A model generated the notes under the pieces. It did not search any database. It saw nothing but the letters and a program-made list of their open reading frames with translations, and was not told where the DNA came from. The position numbers were made by a program, and so were the translations under genes. A DNA stretch of 9,893 nucleotides from Methanobacteriota archaeon (GTDB taxonomy: Archaea > Hydrothermarchaeota > Hydrothermarchaeia > Hydrothermarchaeales > SZUA-236): positions 1 to 9,893 of the forward strand of contig QIDD01000020.1 of assembly GCA_003230355.1 (NCBI GenBank), read 5' to 3'. Positions 1-5,258 of the stretch are shown piece by piece (position 1 is the stretch's first letter; the number at the start of each line of letters is the position of its first letter).

Positions 1-317
1 CTGGTGCTATCGCTCCTTTTGACACCTGCTCTGCGGGTTCGAAGGTTGAGACCCGTTTTCCTGAGATCGGGCCTACTACGAACCACCCTTTTTGCCCGAC
101 TCTGAGGGGTAAGATTGAGGATTCGAAGCTGCCCTTGGGGGTGGAATCAATCCCTGAGATTGTTATTAATGGAATGTCGCTTGATATCGTAAAAGAAGCT
201 ATGAAGGCATCGGTATTTGCGGCTGCAAAGGAAAAAGGCGTTATATTAATTTCTTCAGGTAATTATGGTGGTAAACTTGGAAAATATAAGATTTATATGC
301 ATGATTTAATTAAATAG
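1..317 (+). CDS. ftr: Formylmethanofuran:tetrahydromethanopterin formyltransferase, C-terminal part
   Basis: The open frame begins at base 3 and runs 104 codons to TAG at 315-317; the start lies outside the window. The family is about 300 residues, so roughly the last third is seen. The frame contains APFDTCSAGSK, then NHPFCPTL, then IPEIVINGMSLDIVKEAMK, and ends with ISSGNYGGKLGKYKIY. These are hallmark stretches of the Ftr C-terminal domain. Ftr is cytoplasmic and moves the formyl group between formylmethanofuran and tetrahydromethanopterin in methanogenesis, its reversal, and C1 metabolism of Archaeoglobus-like archaea. The protein ends normally, without truncation. A T-rich stretch at 359-372 could serve as a transcription stop, but there is no hairpin. 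The assignment is by recognised family sequence; which direction the pathway runs here cannot be told. Confidence 0.94.
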   Translation, partial: GAIAPFDTCSAGSKVETRFPEIGPTTNHPFCPTLRGKIEDSKLPLGVESIPEIVINGMSLDIVKEAMKASVFAAAKEKGVILISSGNYGGKLGKYKIYMHDLIK

Positions 318-498
318 ACTTTATGAAACCTTTTGAAACAATAAAAAACTATTATCCCTCTTTTAGTATTTTAAGGCTGCTGTTGCGCATCGAATATATG
401 TCCATGTCTCACAATAAACAATAATAAACAATAAAAAACAATAATAAAGATAATCTAGGCTTATTTCAACCAATAAATGTCTATGTTGCCAGAAAAGG
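318..498. other. AT-rich intergenic region without a convincing gene
   Basis: This stretch separates ftr from the small operon at 532-857. It holds the T-rich run at 359-372 (possible ftr terminator) and the 10-bp periodic A-rich repeat at 412-454. A 33-codon frame (323-424) opens five bases after the ftr stop but has no ribosome binding site, no recognisable similarity and ends inside the repeat, so I do not call it. Confidence 0.6.
412..454 (+). repeat. 10-bp periodic A-rich tandem repeat
   Basis: Four imperfect copies of a decamer of the form ATAATAAACA follow each other (411-420, 421-430, 431-440, 441-450). Copies differ at one or two bases and the last ends in GA instead of CA. A period of about one helical turn with phased A-tracts predicts intrinsically bent DNA. 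It lies about 45 bp upstream of the TATA box at 499-506. It could be a regulator-binding array or a structural element; the sequence does not decide. Confidence 0.6.
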
Positions 499-506
499 TA
501 TAAATA
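493..506 (+). promoter_or_regulatory. Archaeal promoter (BRE and TATA box) for the small operon
   Basis: TATAAATA at 499-506 is preceded by purine-rich AAAAGG at 493-498, fitting a BRE. Archaeal transcription usually starts about 25 bases beyond the centre of the TATA box, here near 529. That would give an essentially leaderless message beginning with the ATG at 532 and rules out starts further upstream, such as the GTG at 510. Confidence 0.75.
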
Positions 507-531
507 GGGGTGATAAACACACTAGAGTTCG

Positions 532-642
532 ATGAAAATGACAGAAATCGAGATAACAGCCGCAATAACACTGCTCAGCACAATACTTGCAATAATGCTA
601 AACAGCGCCCTGAAAAAATCAAAAGGAGGTGTAAAAGCATGA
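532..642 (+). CDS. Small single-helix membrane peptide (36 aa), unknown function
   Basis: ATG at 532 opens a 36-codon frame ending in TGA at 640-642. An alternative ATG two codons later (538) is equally placed. The peptide has a short charged N-terminus (MKMTEIE), one hydrophobic segment at residues 8-27, and a basic tail with Lys29, Lys30 and Lys32, as expected for a single-pass membrane peptide with its tail inside. Translation could be leaderless, because the strong TATA box at 499-506 predicts a transcript start within a few bases of the ATG. Its stop overlaps the next gene's start as ATGA (639-642), implying translational coupling, and the next gene's ribosome binding site lies inside this frame. 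I recognise no family. The coupling, promoter position and clean membrane profile support a real gene; the short length keeps confidence moderate. Confidence 0.55.
   Translation: MKMTEIEITAAITLLSTILAIMLNSALKKSKGGVKA
621..631 (+). promoter_or_regulatory. Ribosome binding site of the winged-helix gene
   Basis: AAAAGGAGGTG at 621-631 matches the archaeal anti-Shine-Dalgarno sequence over AGGAGGTG. It lies seven bases before the ATG at 639 and fixes the start of the downstream protein there, not at the GTG at 510 in the same frame. Confidence 0.85.
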
Positions 643-857
643 AGAAATTCGACAACATGGCAAACAAGATAAACGCGATTAAAAGCGTGTTTCGAGACGG
701 CGAAAAACTCAAAGGAAAAGAAATCGTCTCTAGGTTAGAAGACTCAGGATACCGTGTAAACGAAAGAAACGTGCTCATGTTCATCTACCACCGGATGATG
801 CACAAATACGTCCAAAGAGACGTGATCAACGGAATAAACATCTACACCCTGTTATAA
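639..857 (+). CDS. Small winged-helix DNA-binding-like protein (72 aa)
   Basis: The ATG at 639, seven bases after a strong AGGAGGTG, gives a 72-residue protein. Predicted order: helix 1 near residues 8-19, helix 2 at 25-36 (KGKEIVSRLEDSG), a turn, a longer recognition-like helix at 41-56 (NERNVLMFIYHRMMHK), and a beta hairpin or wing at 57-72 ending IYTLL. That pattern and the many basic residues suggest a winged helix-turn-helix domain standing alone, probably a transcription regulator, perhaps of its own operon. It overlaps the upstream membrane peptide by ATGA, so the two are made together and may act together. Its stop TAA (855-857) shares a TTATAA palindrome with the stop of convergent mtnA. 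I do not recognise a named family. The same frame extends upstream to a GTG at 510, but the TATA box and ribosome binding site argue against that longer form. Confidence 0.75.
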   Translation: MKKFDNMANKINAIKSVFRDGEKLKGKEIVSRLEDSGYRVNERNVLMFIYHRMMHKYVQRDVINGINIYTLL

Positions 858-1853
858 ACCAAAATCAAAGGGAGCATAGAAAACACCCTTCTCAGTAATA
901 ATCCCTGAAATAAACTCTGCCGGCGTCACATCAAAGGCAGGGTTCAACACATCCGCCTCCCTTGGAACAATCCTTACATTGTTGAAAAATTCGATCTCAC
1001 CCCTGCTTCGAAACTCAATTTCAATATCCCCACCAGATCTAGATTGGGAATCAATCGTGCTAGTCGGCGCAGCAACATAAAAAGGGATATCATGCGCCTT
1101 TGCAAGGATTGCAAGCCCGTAGGTTCCAATCTTATTTGCAGTGTCACCGTTTAATGCAATCCGATCCGCGCCGACAATAACCTTTGAAACACCACGATTT
1201 TTCATCACAAACCCGGCCATGCTGTCGGTGATGACTGTTACAGGGATTTTGGCGTCAACCATCTCAAAGCTTGTGAGTCTCGCACCCTGCAAAAGCGGGC
1301 GCGTCTCATCTGCAAAAACGGTAAGATTTTTACCCTGCCGCGCCGCCTCTTTTATCACGCCAAGCGCAGATCCGCGTCCTGATGTTGCAAGCGACCCGGC
1401 GTTGCAATGTGTGAGCACAACATCTCCATCGTCAAAAAGCTCGGCACCAATTTTTTCAAGTCTCTTGTTCATAGAAACATCTTCTTCAAAGACACGTTTA
1501 GCTGCGTCAACTGCAGCCGCTCTGGGGTCGTCTGAAGCCCTGGCCGCGTCCATCACAACTTTCACAGCTGTGAAGAGGTTCACCGCAGTTGGCCTGGTGG
1601 ATTTTAAACGGGCACATGCAGCCTCCAAATCTGATAGGACTTCACGGCGCCCCACTCCCTTTGAGTGCATCGCTGCAAGCGCAAGTCCGAAGGCTCCTGC
1701 CACACCGAGGGCTGGAGCGCCGCGCACCCTGAGCGACATTATCGCCTCTGCAAGCGACTCCACATCGCGGCACTCCACATACTCAAGTCGCTCTGGAAGC
1801 AGAGTCTGATCCAATAGTACAACACAATCCTCTTTTAGAATAATTGTTTCCAT
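852..1853 (-). CDS. mtnA: S-methyl-5-thioribose-1-phosphate isomerase
   Basis: The 333-residue product belongs to the eIF2B-like sugar-phosphate isomerase family and carries the MtnA signatures: [15 protein letters not shown] near residue 13, [18 protein letters not shown] at 43-60, [10 protein letters not shown] with the catalytic Cys150, [15 protein letters not shown] at 180-194, [19 protein letters not shown] with the catalytic Asp230, and a C-terminal [10 protein letters not shown] then IITEKGV. The enzyme interconverts methylthioribose-1-phosphate and methylthioribulose-1-phosphate in methionine salvage; in methanogens a homolog has also been linked to recycling of 5'-deoxyadenosine left by radical-SAM enzymes. 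The length is near full for the family. A related archaeal branch, ribose-1,5-bisphosphate isomerase, is the main alternative, but the RGAPA motif favours MtnA. A GGGTGGAC sequence (complement of 1857-1864) before the ATG may bind ribosomes. The AT box at 1889-1900 fits its promoter. Confidence 0.92.
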   Translation of the reverse strand: METIILKEDCVVLLDQTLLPERLEYVECRDVESLAEAIMSLRVRGAPALGVAGAFGLALAAMHSKGVGRREVLSDLEAACARLKSTRPTAVNLFTAVKVVMDAARASDDPRAAAVDAAKRVFEEDVSMNKRLEKIGAELFDDGDVVLTHCNAGSLATSGRGSALGVIKEAARQGKNLTVFADETRPLLQGARLTSFEMVDAKIPVTVITDSMAGFVMKNRGVSKVIVGADRIALNGDTANKIGTYGLAILAKAHDIPFYVAAPTSTIDSQSRSGGDIEIEFRSRGEIEFFNNVRIVPREADVLNPAFDVTPAEFISGIITEKGVFYAPFDFGL

Positions 1854-1888
1854 CTTTTGTCCACCCGAAATCTTATTAAGATACTGTC

Positions 1889-1900
1889 TATAAAATATAA
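1889..1900 (-). promoter_or_regulatory. TATA box of mtnA in the divergent mtnA/ACT-gene region
   Basis: TATAAAATATAA (plus-strand reading) lies 36-47 bp from the mtnA start. Read on the minus strand it predicts a transcript start near 1868 and a leader of about 15 bases, fitting mtnA. It is too close (5 bp) to the plus-strand ATG at 1905 to serve that gene; the weaker TTATTAAG at 1873-1880 is better placed for a leaderless start there. The two promoters therefore overlap back to back. Confidence 0.55.
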
Positions 1901-1904
1901 ACTC

Positions 1905-2558
1905 ATGGGAATCGTCGGCGTTATAATCACTGCAAAGGATCGTAAAGGATTTCTCAGGGATATTTCAACCATCATCGCAGCCCATAACATAAACATCACC
2001 TATGTTCAGCAGTTCATCCATGAAGGCGAAGCCCAGATATATCTTGAGCTTGAGGATGTGGCTGACGGAGATCTGCTTATCGAGGAGATCCGCGGTGTTT
2101 CCGGCATCCTGCTGTTGAAGACATATCGGCCTTTTGAGCAGATATATGGGAAGCGGGTTATTGTTATCGGCGGCGGCGCGCAGGTCTCGCAGGTTGTGCT
2201 CGGAGCAGTTACCGAGGCTGACCGGCATAATATCAGAGGCGAACGCATAAGCATCGACACCATCCCGCTCGTGGGTGAGGAAAAGCTTGCAGAGGCAGTT
2301 CGCGCCGTTGGCAGGCTGCACCGGGCAAGCGCGCTTGTGCTCGCGGGTTCAATCATGGGCGGTGTTGTTGTGGATGCAGTTAAGGAGCTGAGGAAAGAAC
2401 ATGGCATCCCAGTGATATCGCTTAACATGGCAGGCGGCGTGCCTGATGTCGCTGATCTCGTTGTCACCGACCCTGTGCAGGCGGGTGTGATGGCGGTGAT
2501 GGCAGTTTCAGACACAGCTCGATTTGACATCAATAAAACCAAGAAAACAAGGTTCTAG
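1905..2558 (+). CDS. ACT-domain protein with conserved archaeal C-terminal domain (DUF5612-like)
   Basis: From ATG 1905 the protein has 217 residues. Residues 3-75 form an ACT domain ([18 protein letters not shown], then NITYVQQF, then IYLEL), the fold that binds amino acids or other small ligands to control enzymes. Residues 80-205 are a conserved domain rich in glycine and valine ([53 protein letters not shown]) that I recall as the archaeal domain DUF5612, with no known function. The frame extends upstream to TTG 1857, but 1905 is preferred: it is an ATG and starts right at the first ACT strand. No ribosome binding site precedes it, which fits leaderless translation. It is transcribed divergently from mtnA and is 50 bp ahead of an epimerase gene with its own TATA-like box. 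A regulatory or ligand-sensing role is inferred only from the ACT domain. Confidence 0.85.
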   Translation: MGIVGVIITAKDRKGFLRDISTIIAAHNINITYVQQFIHEGEAQIYLELEDVADGDLLIEEIRGVSGILLLKTYRPFEQIYGKRVIVIGGGAQVSQVVLGAVTEADRHNIRGERISIDTIPLVGEEKLAEAVRAVGRLHRASALVLAGSIMGGVVVDAVKELRKEHGIPVISLNMAGGVPDVADLVVTDPVQAGVMAVMAVSDTARFDINKTKKTRF

Positions 2559-2580
2559 GTATCCGGCGGTTTAGAAACCT

Positions 2581-2588
2581 TCATATAG
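2581..2588 (+). promoter_or_regulatory. TATA-like box for the epimerase gene
   Basis: TCATATAG, preceded by GAAACCT, is centred about 25 bp before the ATG at 2609. This is the spacing of a leaderless archaeal transcript and supports 2609 over the in-frame TTG at 2591. Confidence 0.45.
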
Positions 2589-2608
2589 CGTTGAATCCAG
2601 GAAATGCT

Positions 2609-3541
2609 ATGAAATCTCTTGTCACAGGCTGCGCTGGATTTATCGGCTCAAACCTTGTTGACAGGCTCCTCAGCGAGGGCCATGATGTTGTTGGCGTGGA
2701 CTGCTTTACAGATTACTACGCCCGCAGCATGAAAGAGTCCAACCTCAAAAGTGCCCTGAGCCATGAAAGATTCACCTTTGTTGAAGGTGACATTCTTGGC
2801 AACGGCAGTCTCAGTCTTTTAGATAATGTTCTCTGGGTGTTTCATCAGGCTGCGCAGGCAGGGGTTCGCGCGAGCTGGGGGGATAGTTTCAAGATATATT
2901 CTGACAATAACATATTGGCGACGCAGAGACTTCTTGAAGCTTGCAGAGACGTTGGGATAAAAAAGTTCGTCTACGCAAGTTCATCATCAATCTACGGTGA
3001 TGTTTCAACTCTGCCGATGAACGAGGACATGTCGCCGCGGCCGATTTCACCCTACGGTGTTTCAAAGCTTGCAGGCGAGCATCTCTGCTATCTTTATTGG
3101 AAGAACTTCGGCGTGCCCACAGTTTCACTGCGTTATTTCACGGTCTACGGTCCCAGGCAGCGCCCTGACATGGCATTTCACCGATTTATTAAAGCGGTTT
3201 TAGCAGGTGAAGAAATCGCAATCTACGGCGACGGGAATCAGACACGTGATTTCACCTATGTCTCAGACATTGTTTCAGCGAATCTTTTGGCCGCAGAATC
3301 TGACGCAGAGGGTGAGGTTTATAACATCGGCGGCGGGTCAAGAATATCTGTAAACCAGGTAATCAAGGTGATTGAAACTTTAACAGGGAGCAAGGCTCGC
3401 CTGAAATATGGGGATGCGCAGAAAGGAGATGTTAGGGACACTTATGCTGATATTTCAAAGGCACAAGCGGATCTTGGCTATGCACCTGAGGTAGAGATTG
3501 AAAAGGGGCTGGGCAGATTTGTGGAATGGATTTCAAAATAA
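2609..3541 (+). CDS. NAD-dependent nucleotide-sugar epimerase/dehydratase (extended SDR)
   Basis: The 310-residue protein is an extended short-chain dehydrogenase. It opens with the Rossmann motif TGCAGFIGSN (Gly7, Gly10, Gly13) and an Asp at residue 31 that suits NAD binding. HQAAQAGVRASWG follows at 79-91, then the catalytic region YASSSSIYGD (122-131) and the Tyr149-x3-Lys153 pair in SPYGVSK, then RYFTVYGPRQRPDMA (175-189), and GDGNQTRDFTYVSD (207-220). The AGVRASWG segment and GPRQRPDMA resemble UDP-glucuronate 4-epimerase and UDP-glucose 4-epimerase relatives. It likely acts in the cytoplasm on a UDP-sugar for surface glycans; the exact substrate cannot be read from the sequence. Start 2609 is chosen because the Rossmann strand begins immediately after it. 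It ends 20 bp from the convergent sat gene. A second, shorter-looped epimerase begins at 9421. Confidence 0.9.
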   Translation: MKSLVTGCAGFIGSNLVDRLLSEGHDVVGVDCFTDYYARSMKESNLKSALSHERFTFVEGDILGNGSLSLLDNVLWVFHQAAQAGVRASWGDSFKIYSDNNILATQRLLEACRDVGIKKFVYASSSSIYGDVSTLPMNEDMSPRPISPYGVSKLAGEHLCYLYWKNFGVPTVSLRYFTVYGPRQRPDMAFHRFIKAVLAGEEIAIYGDGNQTRDFTYVSDIVSANLLAAESDAEGEVYNIGGGSRISVNQVIKVIETLTGSKARLKYGDAQKGDVRDTYADISKAQADLGYAPEVEIEKGLGRFVEWISK

Positions 3542-3561
3542 ACCCTTTGTCGCGCACACTC

Positions 3562-4695
3562 CTACTCTACAAATTGACGTTCAAATCCAAGGATTACCTT
3601 TGCGATTTCAGGGCGCATGCAGTTAGAAGGGGGCACTTGATTTGCCTCGATCATCTGCCTGATGTCGGTCCCGCTGTAGTGTACTCGTGAGTCCTCATGG
3701 GGGCAGGTTTTTTCGTTGGAGACACCGCCGCATCGTTTACAGTGAAAGAAGCTGCTGAAGAAAACCGGCGTAATACCAAGATCAGGGAACTCTTCGAAGA
3801 TGGCATGTGCATCGAAGGGGCCGTAGAAATTTCCCACACCGGCGTGGTCACGTCCAACGATAAAATGGGTGCAACCATAGTTTTTGCGGATTATCGCGTG
3901 AAACACGGCTTCGCGCGGCCCGGCATACCGCATCTCAGTCTGGAGTATGCTCATCATCGCCCGATCCCGCAGATAATAGTGTTTCAAAAGCTCTTCATAA
4001 GACCGTAGAATCACCTCATCTCTGAAGTCCCCCTTCTTTTTGCGCCCGATAACTGGGTTTATGAATATACCGTCAACAAATGTGAGAGCAGTTTTTTGCA
4101 CATACTCATGCCCCATATGCGGCGTGTTTCGAGTCTGAAAACCTACAACCGTACGCCAACCCTTCTCCCTGAAAAGAAGCCTTGTTTCAACAGGCCGGAG
4201 ATGGAACTGCTCAAAGCTTGAGGGCTGGCTGTTAATAACATTTATCCTGCCAGAGAGAAACAACTCATTGAGATTCAGCGTCTTATTCACTCCAGGGTGC
4301 GTGGGGTCTGTTGTTTTATAGACCTTGCGGGCGATCTCAGATTTATCGAATCCAAACCTCTCCTCAACCTCCATTGTTGCAAGCGGCAGATCTCCATATT
4401 TTAACAGGATCTCATCGCCGGGGCTGATCTCACTTCCAGTAGCAGCGCTTACGTCGAGAAGAATAGGGATGGTCCAAACAGTGTCATCGGAAAGGCGCAT
4501 GTTGTCGAGAATATTCTTCAAGTCATTTTCACCCATAAATCCTTCAAGCGGGCTGAACACGCCGTCGCCGATGTTTTCAATCTCCCGCGAAAGATCAGAT
4601 GAAACCTCAACCGAAGGCATCTCGGCCAGCTCCTCAGAAGTGAAGTCTTTTTTTGAAAACCGATTTATCAGCCTTCCGCCATGTGGTCGAATCAT
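3562..4695 (-). CDS. sat: Sulfate adenylyltransferase (ATP sulfurylase)
   Basis: The 377-residue protein activates sulfate with ATP to adenosine 5'-phosphosulfate and pyrophosphate. It has the N-terminal MIRPHGGRLINR, FSPLEGFM (47-54), the active-site motif QTRNTPHMGHEY (187-198, canonical QTRN and HxxH), GRDHAGVGNFY (281-291), SGTDIR (341-346), and a Cys-x2-Cys-x7-Cys-x2-His cluster (319-333) of the type that binds zinc in archaeal and Thermus enzymes. All key residues are present and the length is normal for the form without an APS-kinase domain. It can serve assimilation, dissimilatory sulfate reduction, or the reverse direction. No aprAB, APS kinase or reductase gene is adjacent, so the role is open. 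The gene stands alone; the AT box at 4721-4730 lies at leaderless distance from its ATG and is shared with the divergent RAM-domain gene. Confidence 0.95.
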   Translation of the reverse strand: MIRPHGGRLINRFSKKDFTSEELAEMPSVEVSSDLSREIENIGDGVFSPLEGFMGENDLKNILDNMRLSDDTVWTIPILLDVSAATGSEISPGDEILLKYGDLPLATMEVEERFGFDKSEIARKVYKTTDPTHPGVNKTLNLNELFLSGRINVINSQPSSFEQFHLRPVETRLLFREKGWRTVVGFQTRNTPHMGHEYVQKTALTFVDGIFINPVIGRKKKGDFRDEVILRSYEELLKHYYLRDRAMMSILQTEMRYAGPREAVFHAIIRKNYGCTHFIVGRDHAGVGNFYGPFDAHAIFEEFPDLGITPVFFSSFFHCKRCGGVSNEKTCPHEDSRVHYSGTDIRQMIEANQVPPSNCMRPEIAKVILGFERQFVE

Positions 4696-4707
4696 AATAA
4701 TTCTTTC

Positions 4708-4750
4708 GATTGAGCTTACGCTATAAAAAACTAGCCATGGAGGTTCAATC
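4708..4750. promoter_or_regulatory. Shared divergent promoter of sat and the RAM-domain gene
   Basis: CTATAAAAAA at 4721-4730 reads as a TATA box on both strands. On the minus strand it predicts a transcript start at the sat ATG; on the plus strand, a start near 4752, just before the ribosome binding site at 4757-4763. The box is flanked by an inverted repeat, GATTGA at 4708-4713 and TCAATC at 4745-4750, placed almost symmetrically. The repeat is short and could be chance, but is positioned like a regulator site. Confidence 0.5.
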
Positions 4751-4768
4751 TAATTTGAGGCGATTTGA

Positions 4769-4983
4769 AATGTTTGTTGCAGGGGGTACTCATAAAAACA
4801 GCGCCGGGAACGACGAAACAGGTAATCGAAAGGCTCAGGCAGACAGAGGAGGTAAGCTACGATATTGTGACCATGATAAAGGATGTCAAAGATCTGGACG
4901 ACGCTGGGCGGTTCATAACAGAAAAGGTTGCAAAAATCGACGGCATAACCTCGACAGAGACATTGATTGCCGCAAATATCTGA
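4769..4983 (+). CDS. Stand-alone Lrp/AsnC ligand-binding (RAM) domain protein, probable frameshift near its start
   Basis: About 70 residues match the ligand-binding (RAM) domain of Lrp/AsnC regulators: GVLIKTAPG, then YDIVTMIK, then ITEKVAKIDGITSTETLI. No DNA-binding domain is present. Such single-domain proteins form oligomers that bind amino acids or partner with full-length regulators. In the sequence as given, the coding frame has only TTG starts (4765, 4774 or 4777). The well-placed ATG at 4769, eight bases after GAGG of GAGGCGA (4757-4763), is in another frame. Removing one G from the run GGGGG at 4782-4786 would join that ATG to the domain and give the family-like N-terminus MFVAGVLIKTAPG. 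I therefore suspect a one-base insertion, either a sequencing error or a real disruption; the span given is that restored gene. It diverges from sat and may regulate it, which is inference. Confidence 0.72.
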
Positions 4984-5201
4984 TGGCTTCGAAATAAACA
5001 TGAGATACTGGATATTGCCTTGAGATGGTATGGGCCGAGAAATTGCAGCTGAGGCATATCTACAAGACTCTGCCGCCTAATTCTACATGATTAATAATGG
5101 ATAGGAGGCAACAAAAAGGCATAAAAATCACATAAAAATCAATAATTCACAATAGACTTTTGGTTCCTTATTTTCGCTATTTCTGCAATCAATGCATAAC
5201 A
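4984..5201. other. Intergenic region without a convincing gene
   Basis: Between the RAM gene and the promoter of the cytochrome operon I see only short frames, such as 21 codons from ATG 5025, without ribosome binding sites or recognisable similarity. The stretch holds the perfect 11-bp tandem repeat at 5120-5141 and becomes AT-rich towards the TATA box. Confidence 0.55.
5120..5141 (+). repeat. Perfect 11-bp tandem duplication upstream of the cytochrome operon
   Basis: CATAAAAATCA occurs twice in direct succession (5120-5130 and 5131-5141). It lies about 60 bp before the TATA box at 5202-5210. A repeat spaced one helical turn apart at this distance suits an activator site or bent DNA. The function is inferred from position only. 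Confidence 0.6.
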
Positions 5202-5253
5202 TTTATATATCAGGGACCGGATTTAGAGAAGCATCGAAAATATAGAGGGTGGT
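5202..5253 (+). promoter_or_regulatory. Promoter and ribosome binding site of the cytochrome operon
   Basis: TTTATATAT at 5202-5210 predicts a transcript start near 5232. The leader of about 27 bases carries GAGGGTGGT at 5245-5253, five bases before ATG 5259, which partly matches the anti-Shine-Dalgarno sequence and fixes the start. Confidence 0.65.
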
Positions 5254-5258
5254 AGAAA

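Noticed and set aside
323..424. 33-codon plus-strand frame starting five bases after the ftr stop
   Set aside because: No ribosome binding site, no recognisable similarity, and it ends inside the A-rich repeat; likely chance.
412..454. CRISPR array
   Set aside because: Units are about 10 bp, A-rich and without unique spacers.
510..638. N-terminal extension of the winged-helix gene from GTG 510
   Set aside because: The GTG lies directly after the TATA box, upstream of the expected transcript start; a strong ribosome binding site at 621-631 marks ATG 639, and the extension is low-complexity Asn/Arg-rich sequence.
1141..1809. Long plus-strand frame opposite mtnA
   Set aside because: Ser/Ala/Thr-rich antisense shadow of a clearly conserved gene, no promoter or ribosome binding site.
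2006..2542. 178-codon minus-strand frame opposite the ACT-domain gene
   Set aside because: Antisense shadow with biased Ser/Thr/Pro composition; the plus strand carries the conserved protein.
3051..3087. Repeat shared with 9828-9864 as a possible recombination site
   Set aside because: The similarity encodes the SPYGVSKLA active-site motif in two homologous epimerases and is explained by protein conservation.
4769..4997. 75-codon frame from the well-placed ATG 4769 read without frameshift
   Set aside because: The product is a basic, irregular sequence with no family signal, while the neighbouring frame encodes a clear RAM domain; better explained by an extra G at 4782-4786.
5025..5090. 21-codon frame in the gap before the cytochrome operon
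   Set aside because: No ribosome binding site or promoter at a suitable distance, no recognisable similarity.
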